Assembly (NCBI GenBank): GCA_036566925.1
Contig: DATCVI010000046.1
Location: 1-16,164, forward strand
Length of the DNA stretch: 16,164 nucleotides
Direction of reading: 5' to 3'
DNA from: Stenotrophomonas_A sp036566925
GTDB taxonomy: Bacteria > Pseudomonadota > Gammaproteobacteria > Xanthomonadales > Xanthomonadaceae
Below, in pieces: positions 7,702-15,694 of this stretch; position 1 is the stretch's first letter, and each line of letters starts with the position of its first letter. A program made the translations under genes and the position numbers. The notes below the pieces were generated by a model. It ran no database searches. It saw nothing but the letters and a program-made list of their open reading frames with translations, and had not been told where the DNA came from.

Positions 7702-8756
7702 TATCGTTTTTCGTTGCCGATTTTGCTCGCACGCAGGCGGGCGGCGCCGGTTTTCCCGGCTTCGATCTCGGCTTTGTTCAGCGCGTTGGGCGGATTGCCG
7801 GCATCCGGGCCCTGGCCCAGGGCGGCCACCAGGTTGTCCACCGCCAGCGCCACCATGGCGCGGCGGGTGTCCAGGCTGGCACTACCGATATGCGGGGTCA
7901 GCACGACGTTGCGCAGTGCCAGCAGCTCGGGGCGCACGCTGGGCTCGCCTTCGTAGACGTCCAGGCCGGCGGCGGCCAGGCGGCCATTGGCCAGCGCATC
8001 GGCCAGCGCCAGCTCATCGACCAGCCCACCACGGGCGATGTTCACCAGGGTCGCGCTGGGCTTCATCTTCGCCAACGCGCCGGCGTCGATCAGGTGGTGC
8101 GACTGCGCCGTATACGGCAGCACCAGCACCAGGTGGTCGGCCTGGGCGAGCAACGCGTCGAAACCGACATAGCGGGCGCCGGTCTCGGCCTCGATGTCTT
8201 GCGGCAGGCGGCTGCGGTTGTGGTACAGCACCTTCATGCCGAAACCGAGCGCGCCGCGCCGGGCGATGCCCTGACCGATGCGGCCCATGCCGAGAATGCC
8301 CAGCGTGGTGCCATGCACATCGCGGCCGAGCATGGTCTTGAACGACCATTGCCGCCATTGGGCCTCGCGCAACCAGCGCTCGGATTCGGTGATGCGGCGC
8401 GCGGCGGCCATCAACAGCGCGAAACCCAGATCGGCGGTGGTCTCGGTGAGTACATCGGGGGTATTGCTGGCAACGATGCCGGCCGCGCTCAGCGCGTCCA
8501 GGTCGAGGTTGTTGTAGCCGACGCCGACATTGGCCACTGCGCGCAGCGTGCCGGCACCGGCCAACTCGGCCGCGCCCACGCGCTCGTTGAGGGTGATCAG
8601 CGCGCCGTCGACCGCGGCCAGGCGCGCGGCGACGTCGGCCGGCGAATACTTCGTTACCTCGCTGGCCGCCGACACCTCGAAATACTGCCCGAGCCGTTCG
8701 ATCTCTTCATCGAACAACGGTTGGCTGACCCACACCCGGGGCCGCGCCTCAGCCAT
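7701..8756 (-). CDS. D-2-hydroxyacid dehydrogenase (glyoxylate/hydroxypyruvate reductase-like)
   Basis: This 351-residue protein belongs to the D-isomer-specific 2-hydroxyacid dehydrogenases. It has the Rossmann motif GILGMGRIGQG (153-163) and the catalytic triad Arg242 (NIARGG), Glu271 (VYEGEP) and His289 (LTPHIGSA). NVGVGYNNLD and NTPDVLTETTADLG are typical of the glyoxylate, hydroxypyruvate or 2-ketogluconate reductase branch; the exact substrate cannot be read from sequence. The start at 8756 overlaps the aroC stop by 8 nt (ATGGCTGA), indicating translational coupling; the 13 residues encoded upstream lie within aroC. A basic tail (RLRASKIGNEKR) ends at a hairpin. Being coupled to aroC does not imply a shikimate-pathway role; co-expression is all that can be inferred. 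Confidence 0.9.
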   Translation of the reverse strand: MAEARPRVWVSQPLFDEEIERLGQYFEVSAASEVTKYSPADVAARLAAVDGALITLNERVGAAELAGAGTLRAVANVGVGYNNLDLDALSAAGIVASNTPDVLTETTADLGFALLMAAARRITESERWLREAQWRQWSFKTMLGRDVHGTTLGILGMGRIGQGIARRGALGFGMKVLYHNRSRLPQDIEAETGARYVGFDALLAQADHLVLVLPYTAQSHHLIDAGALAKMKPSATLVNIARGGLVDELALADALANGRLAAAGLDVYEGEPSVRPELLALRNVVLTPHIGSASLDTRRAMVALAVDNLVAALGQGPDAGNPPNALNKAEIEAGKTGAARLRASKIGNEKR

Positions 8757-9852
8757 CCACCCTGCCCGGGATACGCGGCGAGACCTCGCCGACATCGCCG
8801 CATTGGGCGCGATGGCGCAACGCCTGGTCCATCAACACCAGCGCCATCATCGCCTCGGCGATCGGGGTCGCGCGAATGCCGACGCAAGGGTCGTGGCGGC
8901 CGGTGGTGACCACTTCGATCGGCTGGCCGTCCACATCCACGCTTTCGCCCGGCAGGCGCAGGCTGGAGGTCGGCTTCAGTGCGATCGACGCGACCACCTG
9001 CTGGCCGGTGGAAATGCCACCGAGGATGCCGCCGGCGTGGTTGCTGCGGAAGCCCTGCGGCGAGATCAGGTCGCGGTGCTCGGTGCCCTTCTGCGCGACC
9101 GCGTCGAAACCGTCGCCGATCTCCACGCCCTTGACCGCGTTGATGCTCATCAGCGCCGCGGCCAGCTCGCCGTCGAGCTTGCCGTAGATCGGCTCGCCCC
9201 AGCCCGGCGGCACGCCGTCGGCGACCACGGTGACGCGCGCGCCCACCGAATCGCCGGACTTGCGCAGCGCGTCCATGAAACTTTCAAGCTCGTCCACTTG
9301 CGCGGCATGCGGCCAGAAGAACGGGTTGTCCTCCACCGCGTTCCAGTCGAAGCCCTGCGGCACGATCGGCCCCAGTTGCGAAAGCCAGCCGCGCACCTGC
9401 ACGCCGTGGCGCTGCGCCAGCCACTTCTTGGCGATCACGCCGGCGGCGACGCGCATGGTGGTCTCGCGCGCCGAGGAACGGCCACCGCCGCGCGGATCGC
9501 GGATGCCGTACTTGTGCCAGTAGGTGTAGTCGGCGTGGCCGGGGCGGAACTGCTGGGTGATGTTGGCGTAATCCTTGCTGCGCTGGTCGGTGTTGCGGAT
9601 CAGCAAGGCGATCGGGGTACCGGTGGTCACGCCCTCGTAGACGCCGGAGAGGATCTCGACCTCGTCGGCTTCGCGCCGCGCCGAGGTGTGGCGGCTCTTG
9701 CCGGTGGCCCGGCGCTGCAGGTCGTGGGCAAATTCTTCCGGCGCCAGCGCCAGCCCCGGCGGGCAGCCATCGACCACGCAGCCGATGGCCGGGCCGTGCG
9801 ACTCGCCAAAGGTGGTGACCGTGAGCAGCTTGCCGAAGGAGTTGGCGCTCAT
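8749..9852 (-). CDS. aroC: Chorismate synthase
   Basis: AroC makes chorismate from 5-enolpyruvylshikimate 3-phosphate using reduced FMN, the last common step to aromatic amino acids, folate and quinones. The 367-residue product shows the family signatures GESHGPAIGCVVDGCPPG (16-33), RGGGRSSARET (121-131) and GIRATPIAEAM near the C-terminus. The conserved histidines are His19 (GESHG) and His106 (RPGHAD). The start at 9852 overlaps the prmB stop by ATGA (9849-9852) and the 3' end overlaps the next gene by 8 nt, so prmB-aroC-dehydrogenase is a tightly coupled unit. The prmB-aroC pairing is common in gammaproteobacteria, including E. coli. Confidence 0.97.
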   Translation of the reverse strand: MSANSFGKLLTVTTFGESHGPAIGCVVDGCPPGLALAPEEFAHDLQRRATGKSRHTSARREADEVEILSGVYEGVTTGTPIALLIRNTDQRSKDYANITQQFRPGHADYTYWHKYGIRDPRGGGRSSARETTMRVAAGVIAKKWLAQRHGVQVRGWLSQLGPIVPQGFDWNAVEDNPFFWPHAAQVDELESFMDALRKSGDSVGARVTVVADGVPPGWGEPIYGKLDGELAAALMSINAVKGVEIGDGFDAVAQKGTEHRDLISPQGFRSNHAGGILGGISTGQQVVASIALKPTSSLRLPGESVDVDGQPIEVVTTGRHDPCVGIRATPIAEAMMALVLMDQALRHRAQCGDVGEVSPRIPGRVDG

Positions 9853-10775
9853 CGCTGCGCGGCCAGCTCCGCAATGCGTGCGTTGTGGGCGATCAACTCG
9901 CGGCATTCGACCGCGAAGATGCCCATCTGCCCGACCTTGAACTCGACCCAGGCAAAATCCACTTCCGGCAGCAGCTTGACCAGGTGCTGCTCGGACTCGC
10001 CGACTTCGCAGATCAGCAGGCCGTCTTCGGCCAGGTGGATCGGCGCGTCGCGCAGGATCTTCAGCACCAGGTCCAGGCCGTCGTCGCCAGCGCGCAGCCC
10101 CAGTTCCGGCTCGTAGGAGTATTCGCGCGGCAGGGCGTCGGTTTCGTCGTTGGTGACGTAGGGCGGGTTGGTGACGATCAAGTCGTAGTGGCGCCCGGTA
10201 AGGCCGTTGAACAGGTCGGACTTGAGCAGGGTGACGTTGTCGGCGTGCAGGCGCGCCTTGTTCTCGGCGGCCAGGGCCAGCGCGTCGTCGCTGATGTCGA
10301 CGCCATCGACCTGCCAGTTCGGGTTGTAGTGGCCCATCGCGATGGCAATACAGCCCGAGCCGGTGCACAGGTCCAGCGCGCGGCTGACGCCGCGACCGGC
10401 CAGCCACGGCTCGAAGCCGCTTTCGATCAGCTCGGCGATCGGCGAGCGCGGCACCAGGGCGCGGCGGTCGCTCTTGAAGCTGAGGCCGGCAAACCAGGCC
10501 TCGCCGGTCAGGTAGGCGGCCGGCACGCGCTCGTCGATGCGGCGCTGGAACAGCGCCAGCACTTGCTCCTTCTCCGCTCGCGTCAGGCGCGCGGCGCCAT
10601 AGGCCGGGCCGAGGTCGTGCGGCAGGTGCAGCGTATGCAGCACCAGCTGCGTAGCCTCGTCCAGCGCGTTGTCGTAGCTGTGGCCGAAGGTCAGGCCGGC
10701 CTCGTTGAAACGGCTGGTGCCGTAGCGGATCAGGTCGATGATCGTGTGCAGTTCGTCGGCCGCGGCGGCAGTCAT
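9849..10775 (-). CDS. prmB: Ribosomal protein uL3 N5-glutamine methyltransferase
   Basis: PrmB methylates the side-chain amide of a glutamine in ribosomal protein uL3 using S-adenosylmethionine. The 308-residue product has a helical N-terminal domain, the SAM-binding ALDLCTGSGCIAIAM (133-147) and the glutamine-binding NPPY (203-206), with DLFNGL before it. The PrmB-like N-terminus (ELHTIIDLIRYGTSRFNEAGL) and its place directly before aroC separate it from PrmC/HemK, the release-factor enzyme. The start at 10775 is chosen because the protein begins MTAAAADELHT; the frame stays open far upstream on this strand but is antisense to the SCO1 gene there. No Shine-Dalgarno is seen. It is the first gene of the block. 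Confidence 0.94.
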   Translation of the reverse strand: MTAAAADELHTIIDLIRYGTSRFNEAGLTFGHSYDNALDEATQLVLHTLHLPHDLGPAYGAARLTRAEKEQVLALFQRRIDERVPAAYLTGEAWFAGLSFKSDRRALVPRSPIAELIESGFEPWLAGRGVSRALDLCTGSGCIAIAMGHYNPNWQVDGVDISDDALALAAENKARLHADNVTLLKSDLFNGLTGRHYDLIVTNPPYVTNDETDALPREYSYEPELGLRAGDDGLDLVLKILRDAPIHLAEDGLLICEVGESEQHLVKLLPEVDFAWVEFKVGQMGIFAVECRELIAHNARIAELAAQR

Positions 10776-10803
10776 GGCAACAAGGGGTGGGGAGAGGCCG
10801 TCG

Positions 10804-10809
10804 ATTATA
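10804..10809 (-). promoter_or_regulatory. Candidate prmB -10 box
   Basis: A perfect TATAAT lies on the minus strand 28 nt before the prmB ATG. No good -35 is visible 16-18 bp upstream. A start near 10797 would give a leader of about 20 nt. The upstream gene is divergent, so a promoter must lie in this gap. Confidence 0.4.
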
Positions 10810-10822
10810 GGGGCGTGGCCGC

Positions 10823-10828
10823 TATCAT
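10823..10828 (+). promoter_or_regulatory. Candidate -10 box for the SCO1-psd pair
   Basis: TATCAT matches the -10 consensus at 5/6 positions, but the -35 region is poor (TCGATT, 10801-10806). It would give a long leader of about 110 nt containing two small GC hairpins (10889-10903 and 10909-10922). Of the 169-bp gap between prmB and the SCO1 gene, this, the prmB -10 box and the Shine-Dalgarno at 10930 are all that I can point to. Confidence 0.25.
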
Positions 10829-10929
10829 GAGCGTCTGTTGCAGGGGAAACTTCGGCGCGCACCCGCGTGCCGCGCCTGTGGCACCGCAGGCGGCCCGTCC
10901 GCCCCACCGCGCCGTCCGGCGCCCGCACC

Positions 10930-10935
10930 GAGGTG
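10930..10935 (+). promoter_or_regulatory. Shine-Dalgarno that sets the SCO1 start
   Basis: GAGGTG lies 9 nt before the ATG at 10945. It favours that start over the in-frame GTG at 10867, which has no such site and would add 26 non-family residues. The ATG at 10937 is out of frame and too close to be served by this site. Confidence 0.6.
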
Positions 10936-10944
10936 TATGGCCGC

Positions 10945-11598
10945 ATGACCCGACGTACCACCGGCATCGTGATCGCCGCGGCCTTGGCCGCCGGCCTGGG
11001 CCTGCTGGCCGCGCAGAAATTCTTCGCCCCGGCCGAACCGGCCTCGCCCTGGGCCTCGGTGACCTCGGCGGTGATGTACCCGCAGCCGCGGCCGCTGCCC
11101 GATTTCAGCCTGCGCCAGTCCGACGGCACCGCGCTGGTGCCGGGCGAATTGAAAGGCCACTGGACGCTGGTGTTCATCGGCTTCCTGTCCTGCCCGGACG
11201 TGTGCCCGACCACCCTAGCCGAATTGGCCCAGGCGCAAAAACAATGGGCGTCGATCCCCGAGGGCCTGCGTCCTCGCCTGTTGTTCGTCTCGGTGGACCC
11301 GGAGCGCGACAGCCCGCCGCGCGTGGGCGAGTACGCCCATGCCTTCCACAAGGACACCCTGGCCGCCACCGCCGATGTGCCCGAGCTGGAACGCTTCGCC
11401 ACCGCGCTCGGCTTCGTGTTCCAGAAAGTGCCGGGCAAACACTTCGAGCAGAACCCCAACGACTACTCGATGGACCACTCCGCCGGCATCGCCGTGCTCG
11501 ACCCGCAAGGCCGGCTGGCCGGGTTGATCCGCCCGCCCTTCCAGCCACAGACCATTGCCGCCGACTTCGCCCGGCTGACCCAGGCCACCGCCCCATGA
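10945..11598 (+). CDS. SCO1/SenC/PrrC-family copper protein
   Basis: SCO proteins are membrane-anchored, thioredoxin-fold proteins that deliver copper to the CuA site of cytochrome c oxidase or act as thiol reductants. The 217-residue product has one N-terminal membrane helix (about residues 5-24) that anchors it with the domain in the periplasm. Its copper ligands are the CxxxC in SCPDVCP (Cys83, Cys87) and His178 in DYSMDHSAG. FVSVDPERD (114-122) is another family signature. It overlaps psd by ATGA (11595-11598), so the two are coupled. No cytochrome oxidase genes are in the window, so its partner is not shown here. Confidence 0.92.
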   Translation: MTRRTTGIVIAAALAAGLGLLAAQKFFAPAEPASPWASVTSAVMYPQPRPLPDFSLRQSDGTALVPGELKGHWTLVFIGFLSCPDVCPTTLAELAQAQKQWASIPEGLRPRLLFVSVDPERDSPPRVGEYAHAFHKDTLAATADVPELERFATALGFVFQKVPGKHFEQNPNDYSMDHSAGIAVLDPQGRLAGLIRPPFQPQTIAADFARLTQATAP

Positions 11599-12437
11599 AT
11601 TTCGTTACCGCCCTGACCTACGTCCTGCCGCACCGCGCCCTGTCGGCGATGGCGCGACGCCTCGCTTATTCCACCCGCCCCGGCCTCAAGCAGTGGCTGA
11701 TCGACACCGTGGTGCGCAAGTTCGGCGTCAACCTGGCCGAAGCCGAACAGCCGGACCCGACCGCCTATCCCTCGTTCAACGCCTTCTTCACCCGTGCGCT
11801 GAAAACCGGCGCGCGCCGCCCCGATCCCGACCCGCGCACGCTGGTGATGCCGGCCGATGGCCGCATCAGCCAGTTGGGTCCGATTGTCGAGGGCCGTATC
11901 TTCCAGGCCAAGGGCCAGTCCTTCACCGCCGCCGAACTGCTGGGCGACGAAGCGGCGGCGCAGCCGTTCCGCGATGGCCTGTTTGCCACCGTGTACTTGT
12001 CGCCGCGCGACTACCACCGCGTGCACATGCCGTGGACCGGCACCCTGCGCGAAACCGTGCACGTGCCCGGGCGCTTGTTCAGCGTCGGCCCGGCGGCAGT
12101 CGCGGATGTGCCGCGCCTGTTTGCGCGCAACGAGCGCCTGGTGTGCCATTTCGACACCGACTTCGGGCCGATGGCCTCGGTGATGGTGGGCGCGTTGCTG
12201 GTCTCCGGCGTGGAGACGGTGTGGAGCGGGGAGGAAATCCCCGCCTATGGCGATCGCATCACGCGCAAGGACTATCGCGGCAAAGGCATCACGCTGGAGC
12301 GCTTCGCCGAGATGGCGCGGTTCAACTACGGGTCCACCGTGATCGTGCTGTTGCCGCCAGGCGTGGCGGAGTTCGCCCCGCAGTTGGGCGCCGAGTCGCC
12401 GGTGCAGCTGGGCGAGGCGTTGGCCAGGCTGAAGTAG
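11595..12437 (+). CDS. psd: Phosphatidylserine decarboxylase proenzyme
   Basis: Psd decarboxylates phosphatidylserine to phosphatidylethanolamine at the inner membrane. The 280-residue proenzyme is the usual bacterial length. The self-cleavage site is NYGST (244-248): cleavage between Gly246 and Ser247 leaves a pyruvoyl group on Ser247. Asp88 (PADGR) and His144 (YHRVHMP) complete the Asp-His-Ser triad. Tyr245 replaces the leucine of the common LGST; the reactive GST is intact, so activity is expected. The start overlaps the SCO1 stop by 4 nt. The frame is open far upstream, through the antisense of prmB, but those residues are not Psd. Confidence 0.96.
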   Translation: MNFVTALTYVLPHRALSAMARRLAYSTRPGLKQWLIDTVVRKFGVNLAEAEQPDPTAYPSFNAFFTRALKTGARRPDPDPRTLVMPADGRISQLGPIVEGRIFQAKGQSFTAAELLGDEAAAQPFRDGLFATVYLSPRDYHRVHMPWTGTLRETVHVPGRLFSVGPAAVADVPRLFARNERLVCHFDTDFGPMASVMVGALLVSGVETVWSGEEIPAYGDRITRKDYRGKGITLERFAEMARFNYGSTVIVLLPPGVAEFAPQLGAESPVQLGEALARLK

Positions 12438-12446
12438 CGCCTGGCC
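12422..12446. terminator. Hairpin across the psd stop, between convergent genes
   Basis: GGCCAGGC (12422-12429) and GCCTGGCC (12439-12446) are perfect 8-bp arms with a 9-nt loop containing the psd stop codon. Only 19 bp separate the psd stop and the stop of the convergent transglycosylase gene, so this is the natural place for a two-way terminator. No T-tract follows. Confidence 0.4.
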
Positions 12447-12456
12447 CGCTGCCAAC

Positions 12457-14049
12457 CTACTTCTCGCAACCCACCAGCTTGATCACCTGCCCCGGCTTCA
12501 GCGCATACGCCGGCGCGCGCAGTTTGTTGGCCTTGGCCAGATCCTGCAGGTCGCATTGGTGCTTGTCGGCGATACGGCCCAGGGTGTCGCCCCGGGCCAC
12601 CTTGTAGCTGCGCACCTGCTTGGCCTTCGGCTTCGCTGGCGCCGGCTGGCCGGTGGCCACGCTGGTCGCCACGCCGGCCATCGGCGTCGCGCTGCCGACG
12701 GCGACGTTGCCGGTCCAGGACTGCGGCGAGGGCCGCACGATCGCCTGGTTGAGGTCGGCGGTGATCAAGGTCCGCGCCAGGTCGGCGCGCGGGCCCTTCA
12801 CGCAGTAGCGGTTGTACAACCCGACAATCCGCGTGGTCGCGTTGATCGTGGTGCCCGCCGGGATCCAGCCATCGGCTTCGTAGCGCGGATTGAGGTTGCG
12901 CAGCGCGCGCATGTAGCCATCGCGGGTGCCGGCGCTGCCCAGGCAGATGGTCAGCTCGTAGATAGAGGTAGAACGCGACAACGTCAGCGTTGCCGGCACC
13001 GCGTTGACCTTGGGCAACTCCAGGCCGTATTGCTGCGGATGCAGGAACAACCAGGCCGCGGCGATCACCATCGGCACGTAGTCCTTGGTCTCGGCCGGGA
13101 ACTGGTCGTACACGCCCTGCTCCCAGAAACTGCCGCCGCCGGTGGCGCCATAGATGCGCGCGGCGCGCCCTTCTCCGCCGTTGTACGCAGCCAGGGCCAG
13201 CTCGATATTGCGGTTGAGCTGGCCCATGCGTTCGTTGAGGTAAGAGGCACTGGCCATCGCCGCGCTGCGCGGGTCGAAGCGGCTGTCGAAGCCGGTTTCG
13301 TCCACGCCCAGGCCGAAGCGGCGGCCGGTGGCGGGCATGAACTGCATCAGGCCGGCGGCGCCGACGCGCGAGCTGGCGTGGACCTTGCCGTTGGACTCCT
13401 TGGCCATGATGCCGAACAGCAAGGCCTCGGGCAGGCCGCGGCGCTGCCACTCCGGCCACATGATGCCGCGCAGGTTCTCGTAGTTCTCGTAGCTGGTGAG
13501 CAGCTGCGGCCGCAGGTCGGTGAGCCAGCGGCGGATGCCGGCCTGCACCGCGGCGTTGTATTCGACCATCGTGTCGAATTCATGCCGGCGGTCGTTGAGC
13601 AGGGCGGCGGCGCGCGCGGCCTCGGGTACGTCGGCGGTCAGCGGGCCGACGTGATCGGGATCGGCTTCGAGCAGGCCGTCGTCGGCGCCTTCGTCTTCAT
13701 CCTGCTGCTGGGCATCGGCATTGGCCTTGAGCAGGCGCTTGTAGCTGGCCAGCATCGTGCCCAGCTCGCAGCCGCGCTGCTGGGTGCAGGCGCTGATGAC
13801 GTCTTCCATGTCTTCCAGCGCACCGTCGCTTTCGGCCTGGCCCTTGGGGTCGGCATTGGCGATCAGCACCTGGGCGTCGCGGTAGCGCTTCTCGGCGGCG
13901 CCCATGCGGGTCTGCAGCGCCTGGACACGGGCCTCGTCGCGCTTGGAAAGCGCCAGGGCGGAGGGAACGACCGACAGCAGCGCCGTGGCGACGAGCAGGG
14001 CCGACACGCGCGAAACGGGAACGCGCAGGAACGAAAGCAGGAGCGGCAT
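12457..14049 (-). CDS. Membrane-bound lytic transglycosylase, MltD-like, with C-terminal LysM
   Basis: The 530-residue protein has a signal peptide (residues 1-33, cleavage likely after SALA), a charged helical region with an acidic patch around 115-132, and an SLT lytic-transglycosylase domain (about 205-310). The catalytic glutamate is Glu218 in AKESNGKVHASSRVGAAGL, followed by MQFMPATG and the AAYNGGEGR motif (287-295). A LysM domain (about 482-525) lies at the C-terminus. Such enzymes cleave peptidoglycan to 1,6-anhydromuropeptides in the periplasm. The layout is closest to MltD, but only one LysM is clear and no lipobox cysteine follows the signal peptide. The ATG at 14049 fits the signal peptide; the frame is open further upstream without a likely protein. 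It converges on psd and is divergent from the ATPase gene. Confidence 0.9.
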   Translation of the reverse strand: MPLLLSFLRVPVSRVSALLVATALLSVVPSALALSKRDEARVQALQTRMGAAEKRYRDAQVLIANADPKGQAESDGALEDMEDVISACTQQRGCELGTMLASYKRLLKANADAQQQDEDEGADDGLLEADPDHVGPLTADVPEAARAAALLNDRRHEFDTMVEYNAAVQAGIRRWLTDLRPQLLTSYENYENLRGIMWPEWQRRGLPEALLFGIMAKESNGKVHASSRVGAAGLMQFMPATGRRFGLGVDETGFDSRFDPRSAAMASASYLNERMGQLNRNIELALAAYNGGEGRAARIYGATGGGSFWEQGVYDQFPAETKDYVPMVIAAAWLFLHPQQYGLELPKVNAVPATLTLSRSTSIYELTICLGSAGTRDGYMRALRNLNPRYEADGWIPAGTTINATTRIVGLYNRYCVKGPRADLARTLITADLNQAIVRPSPQSWTGNVAVGSATPMAGVATSVATGQPAPAKPKAKQVRSYKVARGDTLGRIADKHQCDLQDLAKANKLRAPAYALKPGQVIKLVGCEK

Positions 14050-14151
14050 GTTTCCGGTACGGCGAAGGTGAGAGCTGCAGGGTAGCCGCCGTTCGCGCGC
14101 CGGGGCAAGGCGAGCTGCAGCAGGCAGAAGGTCAAGCGTCAGGAAGCGGCA

Positions 14152-14157
14152 TAGAAT
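14152..14157 (+). promoter_or_regulatory. Candidate -10 box of the DUF853 ATPase gene
   Basis: TAGAAT matches the -10 consensus at 5/6 positions and lies 27 nt before the ATG at 14185. The -35 region (around 14130) is poor. The 135-bp divergent gap 14050-14184 must also contain the promoter of the transglycosylase gene; on that strand I see a TTGACC but no convincing -10. Confidence 0.35.
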
Positions 14158-14184
14158 CGCTGCAACTTGAATGCGAGGCAGGCC

Positions 14185-15687
14185 ATGGATCCGATCCTTC
14201 TCGGCAAAGGCATCACCGATGACATCGCGGTCGTGCTGCAACCCCGGCTGGGCAATCGCCACGGCCTGGTGGCCGGCGCCACCGGCACCGGCAAGACGGT
14301 GACGCTGATGACCCTGGCCGAGGGTTTCTCCCGGATCGGGGTGCCGGTGTTCCTGGCCGATGTGAAGGGCGACGTCGCCGGGCTGGCGGTGGCCGGCGAC
14401 GGCAAGGCGGCGCAGCGCGCGGCCGACATCGGGGTGAAGGACTACGCCCCGGCGGGCAACCCGGTGGTGTTCTGGGATTTATACGGCCAGCTCGGCCACC
14501 CGGTGCGTACGACCGTCAGCGAGATGGGCCCCACCCTGCTCGCGCGCATCCTCGAACTCAACGACACCCAGGCCGGCGTGCTCGATATCGTCTTCAAGCT
14601 CGCCGACGACCGCGGCCTGTTGCTGCTCGACCTGGAAGACCTGCGCGCCCTGCTCGCCCTGGTGGTGGCCGACCGCAAGGAGATTTCCACCGAGTACGGC
14701 CTGGTCAGCGCGCCTTCGGTGGCGGCGATCCAGCGCGCGTTGCTGCGGCTATCGCAAGATGGTGGCGAAAATTTCTTCGGTGAACCGGCGCTAGCGCTGG
14801 AAGACCTGATGCGCACCACGCCCGACGGCCACGGCGTGATCGGCATCCTGGCCGCCGCCCAGCTCGTGCTCAAGCCGCGGCTGTACTCGACCTTCCTGCT
14901 GTGGCTGCTGTCCGAGCTGTTCGAGCGCTTGCCCGAGGTCGGCGATCTCGACAAGCCCAAGCTGGTGTTCGTGTTCGACGAAGCACACCTGTTGTTCGAC
15001 GATGCGCCACCGGCGCTGGTGCAGCGAATCGAACAGGTGGTGCGGCTGATCCGCTCCAAGGGCGTGGGCGTGTACTTCTGCTCGCAGTTCCCCGACGACG
15101 TCCCGGCCAATATCCTCGGCCAGCTCGGCAACCGCGTGCAGCACGCCTTGCGCGCCTACACCCCGCGCGACCAGAAAGCGGTGCGCACCGCCGCCGAGAC
15201 CTTCGTCGCCAATCCCAAGCTCGACGTGGCCCAGGCCATTTCCAGCCTGGGCACCGGTGAAGCGCTGGTTTCCACGCTGCAGGACAAGGGCGTGCCGATG
15301 CCGGTGCAGCAGACCTTGATCGCCCCGCCGCGCTGCCGCATGGGCGCCATCAGCGACACCGAGCGTACGCAGGTTCGCGCCGGCAGCCCGGTTGCGGGCA
15401 AGTACGACACCGCGGTCAACCGCGAATCGGCCGCGGAAAAACTGACCCAGCGCGCGGGCGAGCAAGTCGCCAAGGCCGACGCGCCGGCGGCGCGCACAGC
15501 CGAACAGGATGCCGAACAAGGCAGCGATTGGGGCCAGGCGGTCAAGGACGCGGTGTTCGGTACCAAGCGCCGCCAGGGCCTGCTCGAGACCATGGCCAAG
15601 CAGACCACGCGCACGGTCGGCAGCAAGCTGGGGCAGCAGATCGTGCGCGGCATCCTCGGCGGCATCTTCGGCGGCGGCAAACGCTAA
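14185..15687 (+). CDS. HerA/YjgR-type ATPase (DUF853 family)
   Basis: The 500-residue product is a P-loop ATPase of the HerA-like/DUF853 group, of which E. coli YjgR is an example. The Walker A motif is GATGTGKT (31-38). FLADVKGDVAGLA (56-68) is family-typical. Walker B is KLVFVFDEAH (259-268, with Asp265-Glu266), then VRLIRSKGVGVYFCSQ, NRVQHALRAYTPRDQKA and a Gly-rich C-terminus (GGIFGGGKR). Members are predicted DNA translocases or helicases, but the cellular role of YjgR is not established. No NurA-like nuclease lies beside it, so a HerA-NurA repair role is not supported. The ATG at 14185 follows GAGGCAGG; a TTG at 14167 would add six residues. It is divergent from the transglycosylase gene and followed by a strong hairpin, so probably monocistronic. 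Confidence 0.9.
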   Translation: MDPILLGKGITDDIAVVLQPRLGNRHGLVAGATGTGKTVTLMTLAEGFSRIGVPVFLADVKGDVAGLAVAGDGKAAQRAADIGVKDYAPAGNPVVFWDLYGQLGHPVRTTVSEMGPTLLARILELNDTQAGVLDIVFKLADDRGLLLLDLEDLRALLALVVADRKEISTEYGLVSAPSVAAIQRALLRLSQDGGENFFGEPALALEDLMRTTPDGHGVIGILAAAQLVLKPRLYSTFLLWLLSELFERLPEVGDLDKPKLVFVFDEAHLLFDDAPPALVQRIEQVVRLIRSKGVGVYFCSQFPDDVPANILGQLGNRVQHALRAYTPRDQKAVRTAAETFVANPKLDVAQAISSLGTGEALVSTLQDKGVPMPVQQTLIAPPRCRMGAISDTERTQVRAGSPVAGKYDTAVNRESAAEKLTQRAGEQVAKADAPAARTAEQDAEQGSDWGQAVKDAVFGTKRRQGLLETMAKQTTRTVGSKLGQQIVRGILGGIFGGGKR

Positions 15688-15694
15688 AGACGGA

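Noticed and set aside
5204..8341. Plus-strand open frame of 1045 codons antisense to fimV, asd and the dehydrogenase gene
   Set aside because: It mirrors three well-identified genes. The product is rich in Arg, Gly and His with no recognisable domain, as expected for the antisense of GC-rich coding DNA.
10827..10944. Small upstream ORF starting MSVCCRGNF before the SCO1 gene
   Set aside because: It has no Shine-Dalgarno and does not stop before the SCO1 start; it is part of the long shadow frame running into psd.
9885..11594. Long plus-strand frame running through the antisense of prmB and over the SCO1 gene into psd, as if psd had a 570-residue N-terminal extension
   Set aside because: The upstream part is antisense or out of frame to real genes and unlike any Psd. 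The ATGA overlap with SCO1 gives a normal-length Psd start.
12556..14085. Plus-strand frame of 509 codons antisense to the lytic transglycosylase gene
   Set aside because: The opposite strand encodes a complete signal peptide, SLT and LysM protein; the antisense product shows no domain.
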